Shown: positions 34,901 through 46,408 of the stretch, piece by piece
How the letters are laid out: every line of letters begins with the position of its first letter
Position numbering within the stretch: position 1 is the first letter of the stretch
Made by a program: the position numbers and the translations under genes
Notes under the pieces: generated by a model
Told to the model about the DNA's origin: nothing
The model's database searches: none
Seen by the model: the letters and a program-made list of their open reading frames with translations, nothing else
Source of the DNA: Oreohelix idahoensis
Lineage: Eukaryota > Mollusca > Gastropoda > Stylommatophora > Oreohelicidae
Assembly (NCBI GenBank): GCA_024509875.1
Contig: JAMPIV010019863.1
Coordinates: 372,001-436,000, forward strand
Direction: 5' to 3'
DNA length: 64,000 bases

Positions 34901-37829
34901 AATTTAGATGTAGAATACAAGTCCAATGATCACATTTAGATGTACAACACATCCAATGATCAAATTTAGATGTACAACACGTCCAATGATCAAATTTAGA
35001 TGTAGAATACAAGTCCAATGATCAAATTTAGATGTAGAATACAAGTCCAATGATCAAATTTAGATGTAGAATACAAGTCCAATGATCACATTTAGATGTA
35101 CAACACATCCAATGATCAAATTTAGATGTACAACACGTCCAATGATCAAATTTAGATGTAGAATACAAGTCCAATGATCAAATTTAGATGTACAACACAT
35201 CCAATGATCAAATTTAGATGTACAACACGTCCAATGATCAAATTTAGATGTAGAATACAAGTCCAATGATCACATTTAGATGTACAACACATCCAATGAT
35301 CAAATTTAGATGTACAACACGTCCAATGATCAAATTTAGATGTAGAATACAAGTCCAATGATCACATTTAGATGTACAACACATCCAATGATCAAATTTA
35401 GATGTACAACACGTCCAATGATCAAATTTAGATGTAGAATACAAGTCCAATGATCAAATTTAGATGTACAACACATCCAATGATCAAATTTAGATGTAGA
35501 ATACAAGTCCAATGATCAAATTTAGATTTACAACACGTCCAATGATCAAATTTAGATGTAGAATACAAGTCCAATGATCAAATTTAGATGTACAACACGT
35601 CCAATGATCAAATTTAGATGTAGAATACAAGTCCAATGATCAAATTTAGATGTAAAACACGTCCAATGATCAAATTTAGATGTACAACACGTCCAATGAT
35701 CAAATTTAGATGTAGAATACAAGTCCAATGATCAAATTTAGATGTACAACACGTCCAATGATCAAATTTAGATGTAGAATACAAGTCCAATGATCAAATT
35801 TAGATGTAGAATACAAGTCCAATGATCAAATTTAGATGTAGAATACAAGTCCAATGATCAAATTTAGATGTACAACACGTCCAATGATCAAATTTAGATG
35901 TAGAATACAAGTCCAATGATCAAATTTAGATGTAGAATACAAGTCCAATGATCAAATTTAGATGTAGAATACAAGTCCAATGATCAAATTTAGATGTACA
36001 ACACGTCCAATGATCAAATTTAGATGTAGAATACAAGTCCAATGATCAAATTTAGATGTAGAATACAAGTCCAATGATCAAATTTAGATGTAGAATACAA
36101 GTCCAATGATCAAATTTAGATGTACAACACGCCCAATGATCAAATTTAGATGTAGAATACAAGTCCAATGATCAAATTTAGATGTACAACACGTCCAATG
36201 ATCAAATTTAGATGTAGAATACAAGTCCAATGATCAAATTTAGATGTACAACACGTCCAATGATCAAATTTAGATGTAGAATACAAGTCCAATGATCAAA
36301 TTTAGATGTACAACACGTCCAATGATCAAATTTAGATGTAGAATACAAGTCCAATGATCAAATTTAGATGTACAACACGTCCAATGATCAAATTTAGATG
36401 TAGAATACAAGTCCAATGATCAAATTTAGATGTACAACACGTCCAATGATCAAATTTAGATGTAGAATACAAGTCCAATGATCAAATTTAGATGTACAAC
36501 ACGTCCAATGATCAAATTTAGATGTACAACACGTCCAATGATCAAATTTAGATGTAGAATACAAGTCCAATGATCAAATTTAGATGTACAACACGTCCAA
36601 TGATCAAATTTAGATGTAGAATACAAGTCCAATGATCAAATTTAGATGTAGAATACAAGTCCAATGATCAAATTTAGATGTAGAATACAAGTCCAATGAT
36701 CAAATTTAGATGTACAACACGTCCAATGATCAAATTTAGATGTAGAATACAAGTCCAATGATCAAATTTAGATGTAGAATACAAGTCCAATGATCAAATT
36801 TAGATGTAGAATACAAGTCCAATGATCAAATTTAGATGTACAACACGTCCAATGATCAAATTTAGATGTAGAATACAAGTCCAATGATCAAATTTAGATG
36901 TACAACACGTCCAATGATCAAATTTAGATGTAGAATACAAGTCCAATGATCAAATTTAGATGTACAACACGTCCAATGATCAAATTTAGATGTAGAATAC
37001 AAGTCCAATGATCAAATTTAGATGTACAACACGTCCAATGATCAAATTTATATGTAGAATACAAGTCCAATGATCAAATTTAGATGTACAACACGTCCAA
37101 TGATCAAATTTAGATGTACAACACGTCCAATGATCAAATTTAGATGTAGAATACAAGTCCAATGATCAAATTTAGATGTACAACACGTCCAATGATCAAA
37201 TTTAGATGTAGAATACAAGTCCAATGATCAAATTTAGATGTAGAATACAAGTCCAATGATCAAATTTAGATGTAGAATACAAGTCCAATGATCAAATTTA
37301 GATGTACAACACGTCCAATGATCAAATTTAGATGTAGAATACAAGTCCAATGATCAAATTTAGATGTAGAATACAAGTCCAATGATCAAATTTAGATGTA
37401 GAATACAAGTCCAATGATCAAATTTAGATGTACAACACGTCCAATGATCAAATTTAGATGTAGAATACAAGTCCAATGATCAAATTTAGATGTACAACAC
37501 GTCCAATGATCAAATTTAGATGTAGAATACAAGTCCAATGATCAAATTTAGATGTACAACACGTCCAATGATCAAATTTAGATGTAGAATACAAGTCCAA
37601 TGATCAAATTTAGATGTACAACACGTCCAATGATCAAATTTAGATGTAGAATACAAGTCCAATGATCAAATTTAGATGTACAACACGTCCAATGATCAAA
37701 TTTAGATGTAGAATACAAGTCCAATGATCAAATTTAGATGTAGAATACAAGTCCAATGATCAAATTTAGATGTACAACACAAGTCCAATGATCACATTTA
37801 GATGTAGAATACGTCCAATGAACAAATTG
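31924..37829. repeat. Satellite DNA of 32-bp and 30-bp monomers in higher-order units
   Basis: Monomer A (32 bp) is GATGTAGAATACAAGTCCAA plus TGATCAAATTTA. Monomer B (30 bp) is GATGTACAACACRTCCAATG plus ATCAAATTTA, in forms B1 (CACATCC) and B2 (CACGTCC). A variant A' has CACATTTA. Between about 32540 and 35450 the order A'-B1-B2 (92 bp) dominates. From about 35500 to 37790 neither A' nor B1 occurs and the array alternates A-B2 (62 bp) with A-A-A-B2 (126 bp). The array covers about 5.9 kb, including a 310-bp insertion near its left end. Repeated 68-codon ORFs on the minus strand are by-products. There are no unique spacers, so it is not CRISPR-like. Confidence 0.95.
31998..32308 (+). mobile_element. 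Short retroposed insertion in the satellite, AAG-type tail
   Basis: A ~310-bp GC-richer segment interrupts the satellite near its left edge. AGATGTAGAATA occurs directly before it and again directly after it, which fits a 12-bp target-site duplication. The right end reads GAGGAAGGAAGAAGAAGAAG, an A/G tail like that of LINE-C at 39366. A 92-codon ORF covers most of it, but no domain is recognised. It may be a 5'-truncated LINE 3' end or a SINE sharing that tail. Confidence 0.5.
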
Positions 37830-38504
37830 ATTGACAGATTACAAACAAGTGTATACCTGTTACAGCTGAGGCCAGCTATATTCCTAAACGGTGTAAAAAC
37901 TTGAACTCTCTGCTTGCTGCAAGCACTTGTCCTGACAAACTAGACACATGTAAGTTGAACAGAAACTTTCTCCAGCTTACATACACGCCTACCTCTCGAT
38001 TAGATTCCCCGCACACCCCCGTCAACCGTTTAGGGTTGTACGTTCCGACACGGCTTCGTGCACATAAGGCTTTTCTCAAGCCCGACCACCGTCACGCCAT
38101 CCCAATAACAGCGCGCCTGCTACACCCACAACAATCGCTGGCCCACATTACTGGTAATTCAAGTACTTCATGATCCTCATCCTTCCCCTCACATATCCTT
38201 TCACGTAACTGGATCCACCACTCCCTCCCCTGCGGGCGCGTTACCGTACTTTCAATAATGAATGTCGTTTAGAATGATGACACCGACCGCATACTTGCTC
38301 ATTCATTCAGGATCTACATTTCTTGTTATAAGACATCTGAGATAGGACGTCTGTTGACTCACAATTTAAAAACAAACACTTAATTTACCTGACACACTTG
38401 GCGACACAGTTGGCTCGATACGTCAGCTCGCCAGCACATTTCAAGCAACAAAGGACTGAAATTAAAGTAAAACAAGAACGAAAAAGATTAATATTATCCA
38501 GCTA
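37830..38504. other. Unassigned region between two tandem arrays
   Basis: A 90-codon ORF (37901-38173, plus) contains no recognised motif. No terminal repeats are seen. Confidence 0.3.
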
Positions 38505-39030
38505 TCACTAACCTTTACCGTATATTTACTATATCTCAGGCAGATCTATCCAATATCACTAACCCCTACCGTATATTTACTATATCTCAGGCAGATCTAT
38601 CCAATATCACTAACCCCTACCGTATATTTACTATATCTCAGGCAGATCTATCCAATATCACTAACCCCTACCGTATATTTACTATATCTCAGGCAGATCT
38701 ATCCAATATTACTAACCCCTACCGTATATTTACTATATCTCAGGCAGATCTATCCAATATCACTAACCCCTACCGTATATTTAATATATCTAAGGCAGAT
38801 CTATCCAATATCACTAACCCGTACCGTATATTTAATATATCTCAGGGAGATCTATCCAATATCACTAACCCGTACCGTATATTTAATATTTCTCAGGCAG
38901 ATCTATCCAATATCACTAACCCGTACCATATATTTAATACATCTCAGGCAGATCTATCAAACATCACTAACCCTTACCGTATATTTACCATATCTAAGGC
39001 AGATATATCCAATATCACTAACCCTTACCG
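38505..39030. repeat. 51-bp minisatellite, left part
   Basis: About ten units of CACTAACCCCTACCGTATAT, then TTACTATATCTCAGGCAGAT, then CTATCCAATAT. The array is interrupted at 39030 by the hAT nest and resumes at 50914. Confidence 0.9.
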
Positions 39031-39365
39031 CGGTGTTTCTCAAAGTTATGGCATTAGCGGTACCACTTGCAGGATGGTCAAAACATACAAGGACCACAAA
39101 TGTAAGGGAGTTAAGCCGGTATGCGAAAATGATGACAATCTTCCAAAAATGATAGGCAACCAGATTGCCTTGACACTTAATATGCAGATATTATCCCTTT
39201 GCAGAATAGATAATTTGTCAAATATAGATATATTTAATTTCTTTAGAATGCGATTAGCTATTTATTTGAAAAAAAAATGTAGGCCTATTATTTTACGTAA
39301 GTTTTTTTTTTTTTTTTTTTTGGTAATAAATAATTTTCGATGACATCACGACAAACTATTCGAGT

Positions 39366-39855
39366 GTCTTCTTCTTCTTTTTTGATCCATTACCGCCAAC
39401 CGTCAAAGCAGTCAGCGGCCATCACGCCTGGTGGCGTCTTGTAGGGCAGCAACAAATTGATTCCACCTTGCTCGGTCGGCGGCCATCCTTCGTACAGTGC
39501 CCCAACTGTGGTTCATTCTTTGCATCTCAGCTTCCACAGTTCTCCGCCAAGTTGTTTTTGGTCGGCCTCTCTTTCGCTTTCCCACGGGGGTCCATAGCAT
39601 AGCTGTTCTTGTGATGGTATCAGGGTCCCTTCTGAGGACATGGCCAACCCAACTCCAGCGTCTGCCAGCTATGATGGTGTGCATGTCCTCCTGGTTACTC
39701 CGAATAAGCAGCTCTTGGTCGCCGATGGCGCTTGGAGAAAAGATTCGGAGAATTTTCCCTAGGCAGATTGTGTGGAAGGAGGACAGTTTCGACATTTCCT
39801 TCTCTGTTACTCTCCAACATTCCACACCATAGAGAAGCACAGAAAGCACACAGCT
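39366..39855 (-). pseudogene. LINE-C fragment, RT C-terminal 145 codons with AAG tail
   Basis: The minus strand is open from 39849 to 39412. It reads MLSVLLYGVECWRVTEKEMS, then IIAGRRWSWVGHVLRRD, then GKRKRGRPKTTWRRTVEAEM and DRARWNQFVAALQDATRRDG. The LYGVECW, RWSWVGHVLRR and GRPKTTWRR blocks are the thumb and C-terminal signature of LINE ORF2 proteins. The family differs from LINE-A and LINE-B. On the minus strand the 3' end is an AAAAGAAGAAGAAG tail at about 39366-39382. The 5' side stops at the LINE-A tail (39856-39860), so the copy is 5'-truncated or was cut there. Confidence 0.75.
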
Positions 39856-40015
39856 CTCACTTACTTACTTACTTAGTCGTTCCCCTTCTACCGTGAGGTG
39901 TAGAGGTTTGGAAGAGAGAGCGCCAGACCATTCTATCGGCTGTCTTCCTCCTGGCCTGGTTCCATTCTAGTCCTCGGTCCTTCAAAGATTGTCTAATGTT
40001 GTCCTCCCAGCGGAC

Positions 40016-41926
40016 TGTAGTAAAATCTGTGAGAACTAACGCTAAATTCCACAGCACGTTCAATTTGCATACCGAAGTAAGGGCCTAAACGATTTGCCGC
40101 GGTTTAACATTAATACCATGACGGGCGTTCGAAAGACCCCCTTTTTCTCGACCCGCGTTCTGGACATATATTCACACGGTTGGATTTGGCAGACGATACA
40201 CACACACACACGCAATGTGACGTGGCGCCGTTAGGTCTGCATGCATAAGGTTAACGTCCGATAAGGTAGTTTAAAATAAAAGGAAAAATTAAGGTTAACG
40301 TCCTATTTTTTTTTTTTTTTGAAAATGCCGTACTGAATTAAATAGGAGAGGGGAAGGAGTCCTTAATTTGAATATTTGAGGTCAGTTTTATTTGAAAAGG
40401 AACGCTATTCATTAAACAGTCTCTGATTGGCTGTAGTGTACTAGACTAAACGGTTGTATAAAACCAATTAGTAGTTGGTATTCGGGGCCACTTGTTAACT
40501 AAAATTGATACACTAAAGAAGTTGTTATAGACAAGGCAAGAGTACTGTCTTGTTTGCTAATGCACAAGCAGCGATCTGGATTTGTTCCCATATATCGCCC
40601 TATTCTACAACTTTGTGTATAAAATTTCTTATTGCGGTAAATTGAAACCTTTATATTAACATTTATATTGTCATTTGTATCATGTATGCATTATCGACTC
40701 TGTATAAACCTAAAAGGGGAAACATTTATCTGGAGGGAAGCTAACATTAAACTCTGTGTTGTTTCACAGCGTTGTTAGGAATTGTATTAACCTGGTATAG
40801 AAAAGCCAGACAGGCTTTCGGCCATATGGGGAGAAAAGAAAATTAAATGATTATGATGAAAAGAAAAAGTTGTGTTATGACATAAGACCAGGAAGATCAC
40901 TGGCCGTCTTCTTCAGCAAGTCACCGTGATTGTACATGACTTGATAGTATTTATGTAAAATGTTTCCTTTATCAAGGAAAATGTCAAACGGTGGTTTGAA
41001 AGTTATTTATCCAGAAGGGGGTACCAACCAAATTGAGAACGTTAACTAATTGTTTAGTTACCATACTGATGTCTGATGATATTGCCATGTTAGAATAATG
41101 AAAGAGAGAGATTATTAGATGCTGAGTGGGACACATTTGTATTGTTCCAGAGTTCCATCTACGAGTGAAAGTGAGCCCAGGTGACCTAACACCTGTCCTT
41201 AAGTTCTGCAGTGAGGCCTACATACGGAGGGCCTACACAGTGATTTACCTATAGAAGCAGAATCGTGTCTTGGCAGTGGAGGCTGGCGTTTTATACAAAC
41301 TTCAACCAGCCTGGTTCCAGAGACCTCAGATAAGACTTGTCTGGGAAATTGATATCACAAACACTCCACTCTCTCAGTTTTCACATAAGATAGGGTATCA
41401 GACAGTGAGGAACAAAAACGTTCAATAAACTTGTACCCTTTTCTAGGAGCAAGAAATACTTGACATTTTACCAGCTTGAAACATAAATAATTGTGGGATA
41501 ACACAGACTTAATGACAGTTGTAAAATAATTGGTTGTAAATAATTTCATTATCATGTTGAGTTGATTATTCCTGTGTCAGAAGAATAACTAGATACAGGA
41601 AAATAAATTATAAAAAAAAATAAGTTACATTCCAAACTTTACTCAGTGACTTGTTTAATCATTGTTTATTAGTAATAGGTGTAGTTGTTGTCTTGTTCAT
41701 ACATTTCATCACATTGCATATACCCTAGACACTTGCTAGACAACATACACACACCAATACACTTCAGTAGGGGAAGATATATAATCGGGTGAGGTCGTGG
41801 TGGAAGCAGACAGGTACCCTGTAAACTTATTTATATTTAATAAACCTCAGGGACTTGCATAGCTGACCTCACACCAGATACCATTAATATAATATTGAAA
41901 CCAATAATAACAACTAATTCACCACA
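40016..41926 (+). repeat. 5' LTR of Gmr1-like element 1
   Basis: It begins TGTAGTAAAATCTG and ends TTCACCACA. A TATAAAA box lies at 40457-40463, so the transcription start is probably about 25-30 bp further. AATAAA-type signals occur near 41430 and 41858. It differs from the 3' LTR mainly in a T-run length near 40310 and a few substitutions. Confidence 0.9.
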
Positions 41927-41931
41927 TTAAT

Positions 41932-41951
41932 TGGGGGCGCTCTTCCGGGAT
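41932..41951 (+). promoter_or_regulatory. Primer-binding site of element 1 (tRNA-Pro-like)
   Basis: TGGGGGCGCTCTTCCGGGAT lies 5 nt after the LTR. It resembles the tRNA-Pro site TGGGGGCTCGTCCGGGAT of element 2, with two extra bases and one change, so priming here may be impaired. Confidence 0.6.
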
Positions 41952-42122
41952 TTAAAGGTTCTTAGTACCCTACTTTAAGTGAGTCACTAGTCCCAGTATT
42001 TGTAAAATATAATAGTAAAAATAATCTGAGAGTGGTTTGAGATATCATTGCCCTTTGTCTTGTGTTTAGAGTTGATTAATTAGTTAAGGTAGTGGATAGT
42101 ATTTCATATTGTTAACTATAAC

Positions 42123-44249
42123 ATGGCGGATATGGCTAAATACAGATCTGCTGCTGTGCAGACTGCAAAGGAAATGAATTTAGATGGGCAGGCTCTGATT
42201 CAGTATGTGACATCAGAGTGCGATAAGTATATGGAAAGGGAAGATAAGAGATTAGCTGAGGAGAAGAGAATTATGTTAGAGGATGCTAGGGAGCTTAAGA
42301 AATTAGAGGCTGATAGGGAGGCTGAGATCAAGAGGCTGCAGTTGGAGGAGAAGAAGCTTGAGGCTGAGGCCAGGAAAGAAGAAAAGAGGTTGGAGGCTGC
42401 CAAGGAGGAGAAGAGATTACAGATGGAGGCTGAGAAAGAAGAGAAACGGTTACAAAGGGAACATGAGTTGCGACTAAGGGAGTTGGAGTTACAAGGCCAT
42501 GCTCCTGATAATGGAAGTAGCTCATCCCCCTCCGACTCTGCTGCAAGCCAAGTTGCCTCAACCTCAGCCATGGGGTTCCAGTTGGACCCATTTGTAGAAA
42601 AAGATGATGATATTGAGTCATTTTTATCTAGATTTGAAAGGTTAGCTAATATGTATGGGCTAGAGAAAGAGAGATGGAGTATGAAGGTATCTCAGGGGCT
42701 TAGGGGAACCTCTTATGAGGTCTTCGCCAAACTGAGCAAGGATGATCAGGATGACTACGACATTCTTAAGCAAGCTCTTCTAGTTAGATATGAGAAAAAC
42801 AGTGAATTTTACAGAAAGAAATTTAGGGATGCCAAACTGTTGACTGGAGAGACTTACCACCAGTTCTCTGCTCGCCTGGAGACATACCTGGAGAAATGGA
42901 CTGCTCTGGGGAAAACCCAAGATTTAAAGGAAATGATTATGACTGAGCAGTTAAGAGAGTCCATGGCTCCAGACCTGAGAAAATTTCTCACGGAACAGGG
43001 TGCTGAGAGGCTGGGGGAGATCTTAAATGTGGCTGAGAGATATCAGGCAGCCCAGTCTGAGATAGCAAGTTTAAAGAAGAAGCCTATAGACCATAATAAA
43101 GCTCCACAAAACCAAAATCAACCTAAATTTGAGCACAGAGATAAATTTAACAAGGGTAAAGCCTATTATGATAAAGCCAAGTTTGACCAACGAGATAGAA
43201 ACTCGCAATTGAATGATAAGAAACATTTTCCTCAGGGAAATAAATGGTGTAAGTGGTGCAAGAAAAATAATCATGACACCACAATGTGTACTCGAAAACC
43301 TCCTAACTTTGCTGCAATGAAAATGGGGAGAAAGGGACAAAAGGTTAAACCTATTGGACAGCAGGAACCTTACCACCCCCCAGTGTGTGAGGATGTTGTA
43401 TGTAATGGTGTCATCATTAGGTGCCTTTACGATACGGGATTGGATTTTGATTCAGTTGTGAGTTCTCACCTGGTGCGAGCAGATCAATACACCACAGAAA
43501 CAGTGGAGATCCAAGCCGCAACCAAGGACGTAGCAACCATGACACTTCCCATTGCTAGAATCTGTGTAAAAACTCGCTATGTGGAAGGAGTAATCAAGGC
43601 AGCCGTGATAAACGAACCCATCTATCCTCTAATATTGGGGTGTCGTTATGTATTCTTGGGGAATCCCAGGAAACCTGTGATCATGGCAACAGTGCAGACC
43701 AGGTCACAGTCACGAAAGGAGGAGGATGAACCCATAAATACTCATCCAGAGGAGATGAGGAAGGCACAGGCGGAAGATAGGTCACTCAACCCGTGCTTTA
43801 AGAAATTACCTAAGTGCCATACACCTCCTACGAAAGGGGACTACTATATGAAAAACAAATTGTTGTATAGGAAGGCTGGAACTGGATCCATTGGTCACGG
43901 GCAGCTGGTCCTTCCAAAGGCATATAGGGCAGATGTAATAAGGAGATTACATGTTGGAAAAGATGGCGACCACGAGAAAGTAGGTACCATCTGCCAAAAA
44001 GTTGCTCGAAAATACTATTGGCCCGACATAAATGTCGACATTGAGAATTTTGTAGAAGCATGTGGCATATTGCATGAGGGAACACCCACAAGTGGGAAAA
44101 ATAATAATCAGGACCTAGAAACGCCACGGAGCAAACTTAGGCCTGACAATAGAATTAAAAATGTAGACAAAGTGAAATGGGAACCCCCTTTTCACACCCA
44201 GCCTTCACTTGAATGTGTTAACATGGCCACTATGAATAGAGTACAATGA
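42123..44249 (+). CDS. Element 1 Gag-protease-integrase zinc-finger ORF, 708 aa, truncated pol
   Basis: The ORF encodes the capsid and start of the Pol polyprotein. Residues 1-25 match the N-terminus of element 2's Gag. About 25-125 is a K/E-rich coiled coil. About 150-310 is an alpha-helical capsid region with features of the SCAN-like domain of Gmr1-type Gags (SFLSRFERLANMYGLEKERW, then LARLETYLEKW-like text and FLTEQGAERL). A CCHC knuckle, C-x2-C-x4-H-x4-C, spans 376-389. The aspartic protease motif is DTG at 437-439 in YDTGLDFDS. An integrase HHCC finger follows (RKYYWPDINVDIENF), but its last Cys is missing (EACGIL). The ORF then runs into unrelated sequence. No D,D-35-E core follows. 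The ATG at 42123 is chosen because element 2 starts at the homologous MAD. Confidence 0.85.
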   Translation: MADMAKYRSAAVQTAKEMNLDGQALIQYVTSECDKYMEREDKRLAEEKRIMLEDARELKKLEADREAEIKRLQLEEKKLEAEARKEEKRLEAAKEEKRLQMEAEKEEKRLQREHELRLRELELQGHAPDNGSSSSPSDSAASQVASTSAMGFQLDPFVEKDDDIESFLSRFERLANMYGLEKERWSMKVSQGLRGTSYEVFAKLSKDDQDDYDILKQALLVRYEKNSEFYRKKFRDAKLLTGETYHQFSARLETYLEKWTALGKTQDLKEMIMTEQLRESMAPDLRKFLTEQGAERLGEILNVAERYQAAQSEIASLKKKPIDHNKAPQNQNQPKFEHRDKFNKGKAYYDKAKFDQRDRNSQLNDKKHFPQGNKWCKWCKKNNHDTTMCTRKPPNFAAMKMGRKGQKVKPIGQQEPYHPPVCEDVVCNGVIIRCLYDTGLDFDSVVSSHLVRADQYTTETVEIQAATKDVATMTLPIARICVKTRYVEGVIKAAVINEPIYPLILGCRYVFLGNPRKPVIMATVQTRSQSRKEEDEPINTHPEEMRKAQAEDRSLNPCFKKLPKCHTPPTKGDYYMKNKLLYRKAGTGSIGHGQLVLPKAYRADVIRRLHVGKDGDHEKVGTICQKVARKYYWPDINVDIENFVEACGILHEGTPTSGKNNNQDLETPRSKLRPDNRIKNVDKVKWEPPFHTQPSLECVNMATMNRVQ

Positions 44250-44677
44250 GTAATTCTACCCCAGAATAAGCCGACAATTTCTCGGTCGGAATTATGTGAA
44301 CTGGAGGAAGAAAATGTAGAGAGGAGATCTCTCACCAAGAATTTTAAGTGGGGAGAAAAACCCCAGAAAAGAATTGGTAGTGGACGATTTGTAAGTCATG
44401 ATACAAGGCAAAAACGTCCGCATTACAAGGCTTCCAATGTTAAGGACCTGACATGTGCTATGAAAAATAAATTTGTAAATTTTAAAGTCCATTGGAACTT
44501 TACCCGAAATGGCACCTGTAACCCTATTTGGGAGGCCAATAAAAAGTCCATTGGAACTTCACCCGGAATGGCACCGGTAACCCTATTTGGGAGGCCAATA
44601 AAAAGTTCATTAGAAATTTGACCGGAATGGCACCGGAAACCCTATTTGGGAGGCCATGAAAAGATCCATATGTAACC
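44250..44677 (+). repeat. Spacer replacing the integrase core, with a 59-bp triplication
   Basis: Between the broken integrase finger and the integrase C-terminus lies 430 bp with no long frame. From about 44487 to 44660 a ~59-bp unit (CCATTGGAACTTCACCCGGA, then ATGGCACCGGTAACCCTATT, then TGGGAGGCCAATAAAAAG) is present three times. The catalytic core, normally about 150-200 residues, is not recognisable here. Confidence 0.75.
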
Positions 44678-46408
44678 TTGTTAAGGACATGGACTGATGA
44701 GAAGGCAGAGGAAACTGTTACCTCATCTTATGACTATGTGAACGAACTGACCACTCGTCTTAAAACTGGATGGAAACTGGCAAATGACAATCTCAGACAA
44801 GCCAGGAAGAAACATGCTGCTTACTTTAACAAGAAAGCTAAGGATAGAGAGCTTCATGTGGGAGAGAAGGTGCTCCTTCTTCTACCCGGCAGCAGTAACA
44901 AGTTACAAATTGGATGGCAAGGGCCATACACGGTTCTAGAAAGGATATCTAGAACTAATTATAAAATCGACAAAAAAGGTAAGGAAAAAATTTATCATGT
45001 GAATCTCCTAAAGAAATACCTGGAAAGAGAGATCCAGGATGAGACACATCTCATGACCTTGTCGATAGCCACAGGAATGAAAAAGGAACCACTCGCCTCT
45101 CACGAGTATCCCTTAAAAACAGAGGAAACACAGGCACAGGTGAAGATCAGTAAGCACCTGACTAAAGCCCAGAGGGAGCAGGTTCAAAAGGTTCTTGTTG
45201 AACATACAGACGTGCTAACAGATAAGCCGGGGCATACCAATCTATTAGAGTATGACATGAAAGTAATAGACCCAACACCCATCTGTATGAGGGCCTATTC
45301 CATTCCTTTCGCTAAGGAGAAAGCTTTGAAGGAGGAAATTGAGTATCTGTTAAAGGAAGGAATCATTTCTCACAGTGAATCTCCTTACAGTTCCAGTGTG
45401 GTTTTACTAAGGAAACCTTCTGGAGAACACCGTCTGTGTATAGATTTCAGAAAACTGAATGCTGTCACAGAAAATCAGGTGGATCCATTGCCGGATACCA
45501 ATCAGTTGTTTGCCAGGCTGAATAAGGCAAAATATTTTTCTAAGGTGGATCTGAGCAAAGGCTATTACCAAATTCCAGTGAAGCCTGAGGTTCGACATTA
45601 TCTGGCATTTAGCACCTCGGAAGGCCATTATGAATTCCACATGTTACCATTTGGCTTGAAAAACGCTCCGAGTGTGTTTTCCAGAATGATGCGCAAGTTA
45701 TTGGATCCCCTGAATAACCCATGTATAACCAATTTCATGGACGACATTCTTATTGCTACTGAGACATTCGAAGAACACATAAACTCTCTGAATATGCTAT
45801 TTGATAGGCTCAGAGAAGCAAATTTGACGGCTAGACCAACCAAATGTAGTGTGGGGTGTAAGGAACTCGAATTCTTGGGACACAAAGTGTATCAGGGAAA
45901 CATGACCCCTGACCCCAAGAACCTGGAGAAATTACAAAAAGCACCGAGGCCACAAACAAAAAAAGATGTGAGGTCTTTTGTATCTTTATGTGGATTTTAT
46001 CAAAAATACATAAAGAACTTTAACTCTATTTGTGCACCGCTGACAGACTTAACTAGAAAAGGTCAACCTGAAAAAATCATTTGGTCAGCGCAGTGTGAAT
46101 TGGCATACCAAGAGTTAAAAGATAAACTCACTAGCAAGCCGATATTGAAATTGCCTGATCTAAGTCAGGAATTTGTGGTGAGAACGGATGCGAGTAACAT
46201 AGGATTAGGGGCCACTTTGTTACAGAGATCCACCTCAGAGGATGGAGAACTGAACCCAGTTGCTTACGCTAGCCGCAAGTTAAACAAAGCGGAAAAAAAT
46301 TACTCAACAAGTGAAAAAGAGTGTTTAGCATTGATCTGGGCCATAAAAAAGTTCCAAATTTATCTTTATGGTAGGTCATTTGTGGTGCAAACAGATCACA
46401 GCCTTTAG
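44678..46408 (+). CDS. Element 1 Pol: integrase C-terminus, RT, RNase H (576 aa, frameshifted end)
   Basis: Residues about 15-125 are the integrase C-terminus: LKTGWKLANDNLRQARKK, a HVGEKVLLLLP segment, and the GPY/F-type motif IGWQGPYTVLERI. RT follows at about 200-400, with LRKPSGEHRLCIDFRKLNAV, FSKVDLSKGYYQI (first Asp), LPFGLKNAPSVF and the catalytic FMDD at 353-356. The connection and RNase H follow, with D504 in RTDASNIGLGATL, then SEKECLALIWAI and TDHS at the end. The ORF stops at 46408 inside RNase H because one base appears to be missing. The next frame continues for ~55 codons to a GADFLSRHP motif ending at 46575. Integrase preceding RT is the key feature. The start codon is uncertain because the upstream junction is rearranged. 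Confidence 0.9.
   Translation: MLRTWTDEKAEETVTSSYDYVNELTTRLKTGWKLANDNLRQARKKHAAYFNKKAKDRELHVGEKVLLLLPGSSNKLQIGWQGPYTVLERISRTNYKIDKKGKEKIYHVNLLKKYLEREIQDETHLMTLSIATGMKKEPLASHEYPLKTEETQAQVKISKHLTKAQREQVQKVLVEHTDVLTDKPGHTNLLEYDMKVIDPTPICMRAYSIPFAKEKALKEEIEYLLKEGIISHSESPYSSSVVLLRKPSGEHRLCIDFRKLNAVTENQVDPLPDTNQLFARLNKAKYFSKVDLSKGYYQIPVKPEVRHYLAFSTSEGHYEFHMLPFGLKNAPSVFSRMMRKLLDPLNNPCITNFMDDILIATETFEEHINSLNMLFDRLREANLTARPTKCSVGCKELEFLGHKVYQGNMTPDPKNLEKLQKAPRPQTKKDVRSFVSLCGFYQKYIKNFNSICAPLTDLTRKGQPEKIIWSAQCELAYQELKDKLTSKPILKLPDLSQEFVVRTDASNIGLGATLLQRSTSEDGELNPVAYASRKLNKAEKNYSTSEKECLALIWAIKKFQIYLYGRSFVVQTDHSL

Noticed and set aside
32900..35450. Many identical 68-codon minus-strand ORFs
   Set aside because: They repeat every 92 bp with the satellite unit and start and stop at the same monomer positions. 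They are products of the repeat.
31924..37829. CRISPR-like regular array
   Set aside because: There are no unique spacers, monomers are contiguous, and the context is eukaryotic.
39074..39343. 89-codon ORF at the left end of the hAT element as transposase
   Set aside because: The strand is opposite to the transposase remnant at the other end, and it has no BED, RNase H-like or dimerisation motif.
42200..42621. Minus-strand Ser-rich ORFs over the gag coiled coil
   Set aside because: They are antisense shadows of the K/E-rich codons of the Gag ORF.
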